Position numbers and translations under genes: made by a program. Below the pieces are notes generated by a model that saw only the letters and a program-made list of their open reading frames with translations, made no database searches and was not told the origin of the DNA. From Rotaria socialis (lineage: Eukaryota; Rotifera; Eurotatoria; Philodinida; Philodinidae), in the NCBI GenBank assembly GCA_905331475.1, contig CAJNYU010003361.1, positions 44,631 through 108,630 of the forward strand: 64,000 nucleotides of DNA, written 5' to 3'. Of this stretch, positions 1-11,548 are shown piece after piece (position 1 is the first letter of the stretch; the number at the start of each line of letters is the position of its first letter).

Positions 1-12
1 ATATTTTTTCTT

Positions 13-110
13 AGTTTTGGTCATGCATGGTGTGAGAAAATGTCCAACGCTGCTGCAGAGTCTTATTTGATAGCAGATATACATTCACCTCCTGAATTCA
101 GGTAGACTAT
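13..110 (+). CDS. Exon-like segment at the left edge, product unknown
   Basis: An open stretch is bounded by a pyrimidine-rich acceptor (TTTTTTCTTAG) and a donor (CAG followed by GTAGAC). It encodes about 32 residues, including a run FGHAWCEKMSNAAAESYL, with balanced composition unlike the surrounding AT-rich DNA. It is probably an internal exon of a gene that continues off the left side of the window. I see no matching exon downstream and do not recognise the family. Confidence 0.35.
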
Positions 111-645
111 TCATTTCCCACAGATCGTTATGTATTCTCATGAATGAGTTTTGTCTTTAGAGTAATTGGTTCTACGTCGAATTTCGTCGAATTCGATCAA
201 TCATTTGACTGTAAACCTAGTCAAAGAAATAGTCGAGTAGACAAATGTAATGTGTGGTAATACACGGTTACTCTTATTTCGAGTAGTGACAACGAATAAG
301 ATATTGACATTTAATTATTCAAACTCGTTATATTTATCCATGATCATATTACGTTTTTATTGTATTCTCATTGTTATGCGTGATATTTTTCATTATTTAA
401 TAATAATCTAAATTCACTTTTTTTGTTTCCGGTGGTTATCAATTGTTTGCTAAACGATTGACTAAAATAAGTAATGATTCCCGTAACTCATAGAGTTCAA
501 TTGAATAGATCTAATACAATGTAAATATTTTTCGAAAGAAAAAGCGTCTGAACCGCGTTTTGTTTCTATCGGAATCACATCCATGAAACGCATGGAAGCG
601 TATTCCCAGTGATGCATTTCTTACGTTCAGACGTATTCCGTCACA
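111..645. other. AT-rich intergenic DNA
   Basis: No supported gene. A small inverted pair (CGTCTGAAC near 546 and GTTCAGACG near 624) lies just outside the fold-back element that follows. Confidence 0.5.
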
Positions 646-1103
646 GAAAAAAAACGAGGTGTAGTACTGAACCCAAAAAGGAATTTTAGACGGAAAAAAG
701 ATTTTGAGTTCGTTTCAATTCTCGGAACCATTTTAGGTTCGGTAGAGACCACTATGAAAAATTCGAAAAATTGTCCTGAGCCAATAACAAGCAATTTTAG
801 ACAGTTGAAGTTTGGCGCGAAACCTTTCGAGGATTTCGTGCTGCCGACTAAAATAGTTTGGTACAGCGCAGAAAAAACTGTATGATTTCGAAACCATTTT
901 GGTAGGCAATACGAAAACCTCGAAAGGTTTCGCGCCAAACTTCAACTGTCTAAAATTGCTTGTTATTGGCTCAGGACACTTTTTCGAATTTTTCATAGTG
1001 GTCTCTACCGAATCTAAAATGGTTCCGAGAATTGAAACGAATTCAAAATCTTTTTTCCGTCCAAAATTCCTTTTTGGGTTCAGTACTCCACCTCGTTTTT
1101 TTC
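646..1103. repeat. Fold-back element, ~200-bp arms
   Basis: The arms 646-841 and 911-1103 are near-perfect reverse complements around a loop of about 70 bases. Arm ends read GAAAAAAAACGAGGTG on the left and its complement on the right. Because of the symmetry, both strands carry almost the same spurious 70-100 residue reading frame, which should not be annotated as protein. No target-site duplication is visible. Confidence 0.8.
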
Positions 1104-2068
1104 AGCGTTGAGAAATCGTGTCTAGACGCAGTTCTGATGCAGCGATCGCGTCCGGACGCGTGTGGACCGATAGACGAAATTTTAAAAAAATGTATTACAA
1201 TCCTTCTCAGTTTTGATCTGATTTGCCATCATTATTCCTAACGATGGTCTCTACCTAACCATAGATCAACGGAAAATTTAAGCTTTACTGTTTCTACAAA
1301 GATAGAAGGTATATTAGAACAAATGAGCTCTTGATTAGAAGACAAGTGTACATACCAGTGAATCACATGTGATCACAATCAATTTTTGAGTCGAATAAAG
1401 AGAATCTTGCTGAAAATACAATTTCAGTGTAATAGTTGCGTTTATCAGTTTGATGGCTAAAATATCAATTGATTCTTTCAAGTCGCTTTGATCAACTGGC
1501 CATACGAAACAATTTATTAATTTAACATCAGTGTGGGTGTGGGTGTGATTTCCATTTATTCTCACACCCACACCCTTTTTTCTTATGATCTGTATCTTTC
1601 TGTCTTTAGAAACAATGGTTTCGACCCAAAACAAAAAGAAGAGCTCGCGGACAAAGTGAATTAAATACAGAGTTAAGCATATTACCAGTATTTGCTCTTC
1701 TAAATAATTATGAAATTTATCTTAAATATCGATCAACAACTCGTATGCTTTTGCATAGTTTAAGTGTACTAGTCAGAAAAACAACTGAATTTACTATTGA
1801 AATAGAGCATGATTTTTAAACAACAACAATTAATAGTGTTATTGATTGAAATACAACATGTACCGCATCAGTGCTCGACGCTATTCTGGTTGATAAAATC
1901 GCTTTTAAAGTTAATTTTTAATTCAAGCAATACTATATTTTCATGTGGTAATATGGACTTCTCACATTAGAAAAACTACATCATATAAATAATATTGTTA
2001 TGCAAAAAGCTTTAAAAATGGGCATAATACTATGTTAAAGCAAGAATCTGGTGGTCAGTCAATATCTG
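1104..2068. other. Intergenic DNA with one telomere-like hairpin
   Basis: No supported gene. The reading frames across 1335-1634 come from the hairpin listed separately and from AT-rich DNA. Confidence 0.5.
1531..1575. repeat. Telomere-like hairpin (TGTGGG type)
   Basis: GTGTGGGTGTGGGTGTG, an 11-base spacer, then CTCACACCCACACCC. The G-rich arm is close to the TGTGGG repeat reported for bdelloid telomeres and the second arm is its complement. It is one of the cleanest of about 16 related sites in the window. Confidence 0.8.
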
Positions 2069-3414
2069 ATACTATTATCCATTTAAAAATAGAAGAGATT
2101 CCATTGCTTTTTGAATAGCTTTTGAACGGAACATGATAGATAGCTGCGGTTTTTACCATTGGGCAGAGAAATGTTGGAGGCAGCTTTCAATGCCAAAATT
2201 TGATTGGTGCATTATGAACCAATCAGATGAAATTTCAACGGACATTTTGCAAACAATATTTTGAACGCAATTCTGATATTGTTATGGATTCTCTCGTGAC
2301 CATTCGGTAGAAAGAAAAATGTTCTCTTCCGATCTAGACAAGGCCGAACTTTCTATCTCATTTAGTTGAGGAGTTATACGGGTTTTATTGAGACCCCCGA
2401 TTTCGACTAATTCAAGTAGAATCATTCGGAAAACAACCTTGAGAGGGGCAATTCACTACGCTGAGTCAAGTGGCAATGTTTATTTTTCGATTCAAAACAC
2501 ATTCACGTTATAACTTCAATATTCCTTAAATTATTACTCCAACCGCTAGATGGTGCCAGAATGAAAAATTTGAGGAATATTGAAATTATAGCGTGAATGT
2601 ATTTTGAATCGAAAAATAAACATTGCCAATCAACTCAGCGTAGTGAATTACCCCTTGTGACGACAGCAACGTCACTGATCTTGTCTTGATGTTTGTTATA
2701 TCATGTATGTTTATTTCTCTTCTGTGCTGTTCTCTCTTGTTGCTTATTGTTGCGCTTGTTATTTTCAACATTGACCCCTCTTTCGTTTTTTGCGCTTAGA
2801 CTCAGAAAAATGAGATATATACTTAATCTTTTCTTCTCTTCTAGTTTCTTAGAAGCTTCTTGATATACCTCCCTTCACTGAGATATATACTAATTCTTCT
2901 TTTTCTTCTCTGACCACTAATTTTCTTCTCTATCAAAAAGAATCCTCTTTTTGATCAATTACATATTACCTTTTTCTTTTCAACTTGACTGTTCTTTACA
3001 ATCAATCTAACTCGATTGCCCCTTACAATCGTTCGAACGCGTGTCAGCTATTTGCTTGTGGAGTTCTTCTTATTCTCAACTATTTCTGTTCATTGAATAA
3101 ACAATTGGATCTTCATCCAGTATTCAATACTATTTAATTTTCATCGTTGTCATTCTGCCATAACCAATACTGTGACATCTGGCATTATTATTAGTTACGT
3201 CTCTGATCCTCATCTAGGCGCTACACCCATCTCAAGGTTGTTTTCCGAATGATTCAAGTAGAATCATTCGGAAAACAACCTTGAGAGGGGCAANAAAGCT
3301 GCCTCCAACATTTCTCTGTCCAATGGTAAAAACCGCAGCTATCTATCATGTTCCGTTCAAAAGCTATTCAAAAAGCAATGGAGACTCTTCTATTTTTAAA
3401 CGGATAATAATAAT
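2069..3414. mobile_element. Composite inverted-repeat element with nested palindrome
   Basis: The outer arms (about 2071-2190 and 3296-3414) are complementary over ~120 bp. An inner inverted pair lies at 2450-2528 and 2573-2654. A ~45-bp segment starting ATTCAAGTAGAATCATTCGG is present as a direct repeat near 2408 and 3249. An ambiguous base sits at 3294, at the junction of two repeat units, so the assembly may be collapsed here. No transposase frame is visible. Confidence 0.6.
2656..3177 (+). repeat. LTR-like segment (possible solo LTR)
   Basis: The segment starts TGTGACG and ends CTGTGACA, giving TG...CA termini over ~520 bp. It has an AATAAA-type signal near 3096 and is followed by TCTGGCATTATTATTAG, where a primer-binding site would sit. 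It lies immediately after the inner palindrome of the composite element. No target-site duplication or internal gag-pol is visible, so this is a weak call. Confidence 0.3.
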
Positions 3415-4041
3415 ATGCTACATAGCACAGGGTTTACGTTGAACGAATTCCTCGATAAAAACCTAACAAAAAGCAATTGGAGCCGGAATCTTGATTCTAA
3501 ATTTACAAATAGATACTATGGACTAAATCTGAAGGAAGAAAGCTTCTTTCCATCGCTTTTAGGTCGATCGCTTGTATTGTTAAAAGCACAATTTGAATAT
3601 GATATAAGATGTTTTTCAGAAATTTTAACATTTAAAAAAATATTGTGTAATCATTCATTAGGTCGTCGCCTTGTTTTAGGTGATGAAAATTAACCAACAA
3701 GAATATCATCATCAAGTGCAATAATACGACCAATAGCACCAATTATAATTAAAATAACAACAAATAAGCAATTATGTAAAGAAGCTCGGGTACTTGTAGC
3801 AATACAATTAAGAGAATTTCAAATATATATGCGTATGTCAAATGTTATGGGCAAAGTCGAATGGAATACAACTCATGTTTGTTCAACTGGAAGTTTAACA
3901 TTAACAAATACAGGACAAAGATCAATTTTCTTTTCATTAGGTCTTCAAAAATCTATATTTCAAGTTGAACAAGGCATTGTTGGAGGAACTTTAAGATTAA
4001 AACATCTTAGAACTACAAGTAATTTATTTTTCTTAATATAG
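3415..4041 (+). pseudogene. Decayed coding fragment, family unsure
   Basis: One frame is open from 3415 to a TAA at 3691, then open again in the same frame from 3694 to the stop at 4041. The second half has a protein-like composition, including MRMSNVMGKVEWNTTHVCS and a later SIFFSLGLQKSIFQVEQG. The first part looks less convincing. The fragment lies directly against the right arm of the composite element. I suspect a piece of a very large conserved protein (BLTP1/KIAA1109-like was considered) but cannot confirm this by eye. Confidence 0.3.
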
Positions 4042-4144
4042 AAAATTATTAAAATAATTCAATTAGCAATAAAATGAGCATAAGTGTAACAATACATAGA
4101 TATTTTTTTATTGAGAATTCTGTATAATTCAAAAATATAAAATC

Positions 4145-4168
4145 ACCCCACATCCACACCCACACTCT
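4145..4168. repeat. Telomere-like C-rich stretch, one arm only
   Basis: CCCCACATCCACACCCACAC is one arm of the telomere-like motif. No complementary arm is visible nearby. Confidence 0.5.
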
Positions 4169-4326
4169 AACATATAAGAAAAGAGAAAAGTTTTGCATGT
4201 TGTGAATATACAAAAAGATTTAAAAAAGCAAGAAACGTTAAAGCGATGTGGGAAGAAATCAAAGAGCACAAACGTTTATTGAGAAAGAAGACAATAATGT
4301 TTCATCGAATTGAATTCTTTCTTCTA

Positions 4327-4558
4327 CACTGTAAAAATATCCACAGAATAGTAAACGGAAAAAAGTTTTTGATAGGACGCTTAACAAAAAAAGGGTTTAT
4401 AAAGTGCAACGCATCATAAGCCCTTTTCCCCGTACATGACGACGATTATAAACCGGTATTTAGGTTTATGATTTGGAAAAAAAGTTTATCAGATATTTCA
4501 AAAGCGGAAACCAGAGTTTGTGTCACGTTGCACTTCATAAACCCTTTTTTTTACAGTG
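4327..4558. mobile_element. TA-flanked MITE (Tc1/mariner-like)
   Basis: Termini are CACTGTAAAAA and its complement, and each end abuts a TA dinucleotide (4325-4326 and 4559-4560), as expected for Tc1/mariner target duplication. A second inverted pair (AGGGTTTATAAAGTGCAAC and its complement) extends the arms, with ~50 extra bases in the left arm. There is no coding capacity. The 232-bp length fits a MITE. Confidence 0.7.
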
Positions 4559-4902
4559 TACCGCTGTTTTCAGATAGACGCAAAAATAATTGTCGTTCGC
4601 ATAGCTTGTTGATATATGCAAACGGATCACTAGCGCATGATTCAATTCCTTTTCATTTGCCTGCTGTTCTGATGGAAGTAGGAATACCTATACAGTTCCT
4701 TCTTGCTGTCGATTAACGCGTGACAAATATATTCGAAAAGTATGTCTCCGTTCTCCTTTACAGGTGAAAATACTTGGGTACTGCTGTTTCGTTTGACGAA
4801 GCCAACTCGAGTATATTCAAGATCGAATAGAACGGAAGTAGGCATTTGTTGAATGAAAGGTTCTGTTTCTAAGGTATACAAAAATTTCATTTTCTAGCTA
4901 AA
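4559..4902. other. Upstream region of the ART-TPR gene
   Basis: No supported gene. The antisense frame here is a shadow. A pyrimidine-rich run ending TTTTCTAG lies just before the ATG at 4903 and could be a splice acceptor of a 5' UTR intron. Confidence 0.35.
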
Positions 4903-6963
4903 ATGGCCATTTGTGACGATGGGCTTGAAATGCTAACGCATGAGAGTGCCTATCTCGAGACATTTCATCTTGTTTGGCTTGATACCACAGAGAACGAGTC
5001 ATACAATGAGAAGATGATTGCTCGGCAGCAACTCCGCACGATCTTCAAACATCTAAAGATATTTAAGAATCCCAACGAATGCCAAGAGTACATGGAGAAT
5101 ATGACAAATACCGATCGAATTGTGCTCATTGTCGATGGTCAATCAAGTCAACAGATCATTCCTCGCGTTCACGAACTGCGGCAAGTGTCCTCAATCTATG
5201 TTTACGAGAGTAACGATGACGCGTTGGCGACTTTCAGACTCAGCCAAAAGATCAAAGCAGTTAGCGCCGAGTTCGATTGCATTAGAACACAGCTTGTGTC
5301 AGATCACCAGCATCGAACAAGACGACGTTACCAAGAAGTCGACGAGCCTATTTCAATCAGTATTTTCAATACGAGCCTCATGTCCGATCAATCGTCAACA
5401 GGACTCAATGGTCAATTCATGTTTTCACATTTGCTCATTGACATTCTACTTCGAATGCCATCGACTGATACGGACAAAAACGAACTGATTGCTCTGTTTG
5501 AAGAAGAGTTTAGCGGCAATTTGGCCAATCTTGCTACTTTGAACGAGTTCAAACAAACATATTCATCTAAGCAAGCTCTGTTGTGGTACACGAAAGAGTC
5601 ATTCTTGTATCGCTTATTGAACAAAGCTCTTCGGGTTCAAAACATTGATTTGCTCTTTCTCTTTCGATTCTTCATTCATGACATTCATCAACAACTCCAA
5701 CAACTGCGATGTTCGAGCCCGATTCGCGTCTATCGCGGACAGGCGATGTCGATAGAAGAACTAAATGTACTACAAAGTTCTATTGGTCAGCTCATTTCCA
5801 TGAATTCATTTCTTTCGACGAGTGCCAATCGTGATCTGGCACTCTTTTACTTGGGCAACTCGACGGCACTCGACGCCTCACCACGAGTTCTATTTGAAAT
5901 CGATGCCGATCCTCGACTAGATAGTGCTATGCCATTCGCCAATATCACTGCTCACAGCCACTTTCCAGACGAAGAAGAAATTCTCATGATGCTCGGCAGC
6001 ATCTTTCGCATTGAATCTATTCAACACCAACGAGAAAAAGACAGTCAATTAGTCCACATCGTTCGAATGACATTGTGTAGCGATAACAATCACAATGCAA
6101 AACTTGTCTATGAAACAATGAAAAGTGAACTTGGTGTCGACGGCACCGAAAAAACAAGTCTCCTTCACTTTGGAGATGCACTGAATGAGATGGGGAAATT
6201 TAATGTGGCCGACAAGTATTTTCATCGCTTGCTCTACCAACTCCCGAATAATCATGCAGATATTGCTCATTGCTATCATGGTCTTGGAGAAGCGGCTACT
6301 GGCAAAGGCGAATATGAAGCTAGTCTCGAATGGCTTCACAAAGCACTCGAAATTCGAATACAAACACTACCATCGGACCACGATGACATTGGGCAGACCC
6401 ACAATTGTATCGGCATTTCATTCGAAGGCCAAGGCGAATACAATTTGGCGCTCGAGTCCTATGGTAGAGCTTTGACTATATGGCAACTCACAAAGGACAA
6501 GAATTATCATCGAGTGGCCTGGTGCCTCAACAATATTGGCGTTGTCTATCAAAAAGAAAAAAAGTATACTGAATCACTCGAGTACCAACAAAAGTCACTA
6601 AGTATCAAAGAGAAAAATCTTCCAACTGATCATCCAGACATTGCGGCATCACTGCATAACATTGGCGATGCTTATTGTTCTCTTGGTCAACATGATACAG
6701 CTTTAGAATATTACGAGCGAGCTCTTAATATTTTTCGAAAGTCTCTACCTGATCATCATCCTCACATTGCATACACATTGGGCAGCATCGGTCACCTGTA
6801 TGAGAACACAAACGAGCTTCAAAAAGCCTTGTTTTACTTGCAAAAATCATCGGATGTTTATCGGCAAATACTGCCTGCGACCCACCGTTATCGGATCAAA
6901 ATTGAACAGAGCATCCCACGAATAATAGAAAAAATGGAGCCTTCTCTTACCACATCTCACTGA
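4903..6963 (+). CDS. ADP-ribosyltransferase (ART) domain protein with C-terminal TPR repeats
   Basis: A single-exon gene of 686 codons. Residues ~20-120 form an alpha/beta domain of unknown function (VLIVDGQ, QVSSIYVYESND) that I associate with bdelloid ART proteins. Residues ~225-380 look like an arginine-specific ART of the R-S-E class: R278 in VYRGQ, S302-FLSTS for the STS motif, and E357-E-E359 followed by ILMMLGSIF for the catalytic ExE. Residues ~415-655 carry about six kinesin-light-chain-type TPRs with repeated ALEYYERALNI-like helices. The expected activity is NAD-dependent mono-ADP-ribosylation of a protein partner held by the TPRs; the target is unknown. There is no signal peptide or TM segment, so it is probably intracellular. 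All three catalytic motifs are present and the frame is intact. Stop is TGA at 6961. Confidence 0.85.
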   Translation: MAICDDGLEMLTHESAYLETFHLVWLDTTENESYNEKMIARQQLRTIFKHLKIFKNPNECQEYMENMTNTDRIVLIVDGQSSQQIIPRVHELRQVSSIYVYESNDDALATFRLSQKIKAVSAEFDCIRTQLVSDHQHRTRRRYQEVDEPISISIFNTSLMSDQSSTGLNGQFMFSHLLIDILLRMPSTDTDKNELIALFEEEFSGNLANLATLNEFKQTYSSKQALLWYTKESFLYRLLNKALRVQNIDLLFLFRFFIHDIHQQLQQLRCSSPIRVYRGQAMSIEELNVLQSSIGQLISMNSFLSTSANRDLALFYLGNSTALDASPRVLFEIDADPRLDSAMPFANITAHSHFPDEEEILMMLGSIFRIESIQHQREKDSQLVHIVRMTLCSDNNHNAKLVYETMKSELGVDGTEKTSLLHFGDALNEMGKFNVADKYFHRLLYQLPNNHADIAHCYHGLGEAATGKGEYEASLEWLHKALEIRIQTLPSDHDDIGQTHNCIGISFEGQGEYNLALESYGRALTIWQLTKDKNYHRVAWCLNNIGVVYQKEKKYTESLEYQQKSLSIKEKNLPTDHPDIAASLHNIGDAYCSLGQHDTALEYYERALNIFRKSLPDHHPHIAYTLGSIGHLYENTNELQKALFYLQKSSDVYRQILPATHRYRIKIEQSIPRIIEKMEPSLTTSH

Positions 6964-7610
6964 GTTCCGTATTTGCACCCTAAAAATTTTCTTTTCATCA
7001 GGTCTTCACCTGAAATGTAATTGCTTGATCGACGTATATGCTGTCGTTCGTTATTTATTAAAAGAGGGCCTATTGGAAAATTAAGCACCTCCTAAAAGAT
7101 CCTACCATGAAAATTTTTGACATATGACTTTCCTTGTAGGAAGCGGAAGAGTTTGATTGAAAGCTGAGATATTCGAATTTTTAGAGTTTTATATTTTCTA
7201 CTTCATTCATGACGGTGATTTGATGATACGGATCATTCAGGATAAAACTCCTCAGGATCTCTCCATTATGTGACGAGATACCTCCACTGTTGTTCTACGT
7301 TGTCTTTCATTGGATTGAACAATACAAATATGTATCTTGAAGACTGACTCGCCAGGCTTTTTTTGCACAGCAATAGACAAGTTCCTTTTCTACTGATCGA
7401 TTGACCCAAACTCATCAGACTAAGCGTAAACAATCGCAATGAAAAACGTTGCATTACAGCATCGGTTAATAAATCTATAATAGTACAGAAAACAAAAATG
7501 ATTTAATGAAAACAAAACTGAAGCAGGGTTATGACTAAGGCAAAAAAATGTTATACTGTTAAAAAAATCACAATATCAAAGTTTGAAAGAATAAGTTTAT
7601 TCATATCCTA
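6964..7610. other. Intergenic DNA
   Basis: No supported gene. The short frames at 7266-7454 and 7531-7752 have no recognisable features, and the latter is antisense to the gene that follows. Confidence 0.5.
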
Positions 7611-9281
7611 TCATTTCATTATGCCAATAGTAATTGGTAAAATAAACATGATCAAAGCCAAATTCATAATTTTCATCCTACCAACATTATACGATGTTCT
7701 TAATGCAGTAGCACTACAGTATCCAACATTGGTATTGATAAATGCTATGTAAGAGTTATCTAGACCCAATTGAACACGAATCGGCTCTCCATACTACGTA
7801 GTGAGTATTTGAAAACTTGTTGGCATTGGTATTGTCAGAAAAATAGTGGTTGGAGAGCCAGTACACATACCAGTCGCGCTGCCTGTCATTTGCAACTGAT
7901 TATTAGTTGTTTGGAAGAATTTAACTTGATTCGATAAACAACAACATCTGGTTGTATCGCATTCACCATCCATTAGAAATGTACCGATCCAATTGGGCGT
8001 AGAAGATATTGCACCTTTTATGAAAATAGAGAAAAAAATCAAGAGAACTGTGCTTCTCCTTGGTAACTGAGACAGCTCGCTCAGAATGCCAAAGGTAATA
8101 TGTATGTTAAAGTGTCAAGTTTGTAGGTTTCACAGGAGTTTTGAGTTTCATATTTCTACATATATGTTGCTCGCCTCAAATGATTATCGGTGGAAATACC
8201 CATCTCTAACAAATACGTATTCGTCTAAGCGAATATTATCTTGCGTGTCTATCTACTACGTTGTTGTACCTACACTAAATAATGAGTTCAAAAAAGAAAA
8301 GCAAAATTTTGTCAATTAATCATGTAAAATATCGATGTTCATTTTGCAGGCGTATGCAAAAATCGAAGTATATCGTTCCTTTGGCAAGCAACCAGTATTT
8401 ATTATTAGTTGATGAGAGTATTTTATAGTGCAGTTTTTTCGCTTTTATTTGCTTACCTAAAGGACATGTTTTGAGAAGAGCAACTGGGACTACAACAGCA
8501 ACCACAAGCAAAACACCAATTATCAAACCAATAGCAAGTCCAATCATACATTGTTTTGAACAGAAACTCGGATGTTCACTAAAATATTAAACAAAAATAA
8601 AATATCTCGTAAGAATTAGGATGTAATCAAGTTCGACGCCAAATTCTAGCATTGTCTATCTGTCCGAGAAAAAAATTCCTCAATAAAATCACGATGTTGA
8701 CCAGTTTAATTGATTCGCAAAAGTCATCCAGTTGGTATGCATCAATGCCATAAACGGTTTGGCATTAACAGCTCGATTAAATCGGTCAACGCTCCGATTT
8801 TCTATGCTACAATTTGGGTGGTCTATGAAAACCTAATAGACGCTCTAATTCTCGTGGTTCATTTTAGATCGGTTGAAAGCTGATTTTGACGAACATAAGT
8901 CAAGAGGTCTCATTTGGGCTAGTTGACCATATCTAGGCTTTTCTCAAAGTCAAAGTTTTTTCTTTTTCATACATTCCTTCACACTTCATATACCGAGATT
9001 TGTATTGTAAAAACCTGTAATATCGCAAGACAGAGCCGTTGTAGATACTGTAGTTTTGTTAGAAAAATTTCTCCATTGCTATTAGAAGAAGATTAGAACG
9101 CTTACGATTTAGAAGTTTGGTGCTTATCATCATTTCTTGTTTCCTGATGTTCATATTCTTGATGATACGGTCTTAATGCTATCGATGAAAATCTGTGATT
9201 TTGCAGTTGCATGTCGTCCAGGTAATCAAAATTCATTCCAATGCGAACACCATTAGCGGCGTATCCACGTGATGCTGCCAT
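7611..9281 (-). pseudogene. Single-pass membrane, Cys-rich bdelloid-type protein with in-frame stop
   Basis: Three exons join in phase: 9281-9106, 8578-8457 and 8014-7611 (176+122+404 nt, 234 codons). The N-terminus MAASRGYAANGVRIGMNFDY is followed by a polar region, then a membrane segment MIGLAIGLIIGVLLVVAVVV. The outer part has PNWIGTF, then CDTTRCCCLS, and ends in a hydrophobic tail. The pattern resembles a lineage-specific bdelloid surface family of unknown function. Donors are GTAAGC/GTAAGG-like and acceptors are TTTAG and AAAAG. One lesion is present: a TAG at 7796-7794 (codon 173) interrupts an otherwise open frame that resumes at once with YGEPIRVQLG. The product is therefore either 172 residues or a 233-residue protein lost to a nonsense change. 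Confidence 0.65.
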
Positions 9282-9483
9282 TGCAATTCGATGCTGAAAT
9301 TAGTTTATCAAAGGTTCTTTCAATGTTAATTGAAAGTTCTAACAACGCTGTTCAGTTTAATCATTTAAATACCAGCGTACTGAATAAGCAACACTTTTTT
9401 CAAATTTCTTAATTTTTGAATAACTCGCGAACGCGACATGATATCGAGGTGCAGTTTTCGCTATGACATAGACAGCAGTGGGT

Positions 9484-9835
9484 AGATTTCCAAAAAAGGA
9501 AATTTCCTAGCTAAATATGCATATTTCGGAAATTACAGGGATGAAAAATTCAAGTTTTAGAAAATATCAGAAACTTTCATAATAACAGCAATATTATTTA
9601 TCATAAGCCAAAACCAAAATAAAGTAATTTCGTATAATTTCTATATTAATATCCTCTAGGTTTAAGAAAAAATATGTAAACAGATTTAAAGACCCTAACC
9701 TCAAGAACTCGAGAATCTACTCTGTGTTTTAGTTCTAATTTGCTTCCATTTTGAAATTTCTGTTGGCAGTCTTGTTGTCTTTTAATAGTGTGATAGATAT
9801 TTGTTATTTTCGGAAATTTACTTTTTCGGAAATCT
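9484..9835. mobile_element. Inverted-repeat element rich in the word GGAAATTTCC
   Basis: AGATTTCC-A6-GGAAATTTCC at the left is complementary to GGAAATTTACTTTTTCGGAAATCT at the right. Further copies of the word lie inside (near 9525 and 9815). Length is about 350 bp with no open frame. It fits the group of word-saturated elements described in the findings. Confidence 0.5.
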
Positions 9836-10409
9836 GAACATACCTCATCAATGTATTAACTAATCGAAGAGCAAAATCCTCATGTGTTTTTTTCATATTA
9901 CAATGCCATCTGCTTGAAAAATGGCTTGTTCTCCTCTGTTGAGCGGTACAATTTATTTACAGTAAGTGAATTCTACAAACAGAAATTTGAGCAATGATAA
10001 GCTTTTATCTGAATATCGACGGAACGATAAAATGTAAACCGATACACGGTATGAATTTGCGATGCCTACCTTACTTTCACCTTCGAATGTTTGACGTCAA
10101 TAATAAATTTAAAAACTCGTCCAACCACGCTCACAAAACAAATAAACAGTCGAATTTATGCATTTCTCGTTCTCCCAATAAAAGCACTTATTTATTCCTG
10201 TTCAATTTTCCTCTTGGTTACACAGAAAGAGAAAAAAAATTGACACTAATGCTCTTAAGGCCCTGGTACACCCTATAAAAGTCATTTTTTGATGGAAATA
10301 TCGAGTTTTCGGTTTTGTTTAATAAATGGAGACCACGGTTGCATCCTCCAAATATAATATCCAAAAGTTAAAAAATATTGATGTTTCGCAAGCTCTGACG
10401 TGATTATGA
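9836..10409. other. Intergenic DNA
   Basis: No supported gene. A frame at 9994-10278 has low-complexity composition and no neighbours or motifs to support it. Confidence 0.45.
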
Positions 10410-10417
10410 CCGACTCG

Positions 10418-11540
10418 CAAGGGGGGGAAAGCGGCTCCTGGTGGCTTCTGATGGATTCTAGAATCCACAAGAATCCACCAGGATCCATTTTGATTAATGA
10501 ATTTATATCAATATTTTAAACAATTTTCAGTTGCTAAAGAAAACAACGAGACTCATATATGTCGGATCTATATGACTTTGATCGAGTTTTGAAAAAATTA
10601 CGAAAGTGACCATGCATTTTGTTTACAGATCTAAATGGTCTATCTATCGTTTCTTGAATCTAAATGCTTAGAAAAAAACTTACAGATTTTATTGTACACA
10701 GAAAGAGAAGAGCTGAAGGATTCATTGTTCATATTATTCTATGACTGAGAATGTGTTACAATAGTCCTGAAAAAGATATTTAGCCTTTTTGTAATATAGA
10801 CAATATTGTTGGAAAAATAATATTATTTTGTTTCTACCGGTGACTTTGTCTGTGTATTGATTAATTCATCATGTTAAATTGCAAAGTTCTAACAAGTACA
10901 TAAATATGACTGGGTTTACAACGATCGGTTCAAATATATGAACTGACAGCTATGAACAAGTTTTGTTTCAAATATAGTAGGGAGTGCTAGCTATTGCAAA
11001 AAGTGAAAAAATACATGGATTATTGCTACTTACTACATAGTTAATAAATTCATCACTCTATCCCATATTCTTATGAAAAAAGATTCAAATTTCATGTTTT
11101 CATGTGATTTACAAGTTATATTTTTAACCTTTCCCTTGACAGCTAAAAGAGTTGTTGGATAACCTTTTACAGGATGTTAATGATTACGAAACTTCATGTT
11201 GCGAAGACAAATATCATGCTAAGAAGCTACAATAGAAAACCTTAAAAAGCAGCTTTGCCTAACTGGATAAGCCATCATTTTCGACTAAAAAAAGCAAGCG
11301 ACAGCGATAAGGAGTAGATACTGATCTTCACATATCTTCAAATATCCACTAACACCATAGGAATCCACTGGAATCCAGCAGGGTCCAGTAGAATCCAGTA
11401 GAATCCATAGAATCCATAGAATCCATAGAATCCATAGAATCCACTAGGATCCACAGAACCCGCCAGAATCTACTAGGATCCATAGAATCCGCCAGGATCC
11501 ATGAGGAGCCGTGAGAATCCAAGGAGNCTTTTCCCCCTTG
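10418..11540. mobile_element. hAT-like non-autonomous element built from AGAATCCA repeats
   Basis: The ends are CAAGGGGG and CCCCCTTG, flanked on both sides by the identical 8-mer CCGACTCG (10410-10417 and 11541-11548). An 8-bp duplication with CA(A/G)GGGG-type termini fits the hAT superfamily. Both subterminal regions are packed with the word (T)AGAATCCA / AGGATCCA; the right part near 11345-11515 has about 20 degenerate copies. There is no transposase. An ambiguous base at 11527 lies in the right terminus. Confidence 0.8.
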
Positions 11541-11548
11541 CCGACTCG

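Noticed and set aside
1335..1634. Minus-strand 99-codon frame with a His/Thr run
   Set aside because: The run comes from translating the telomere-like hairpin; the rest is AT-rich without motifs.
4642..4890. Minus-strand 82-codon frame upstream of the ART gene
   Set aside because: No motifs, no splice context, and it overlaps another unsupported frame on the plus strand.
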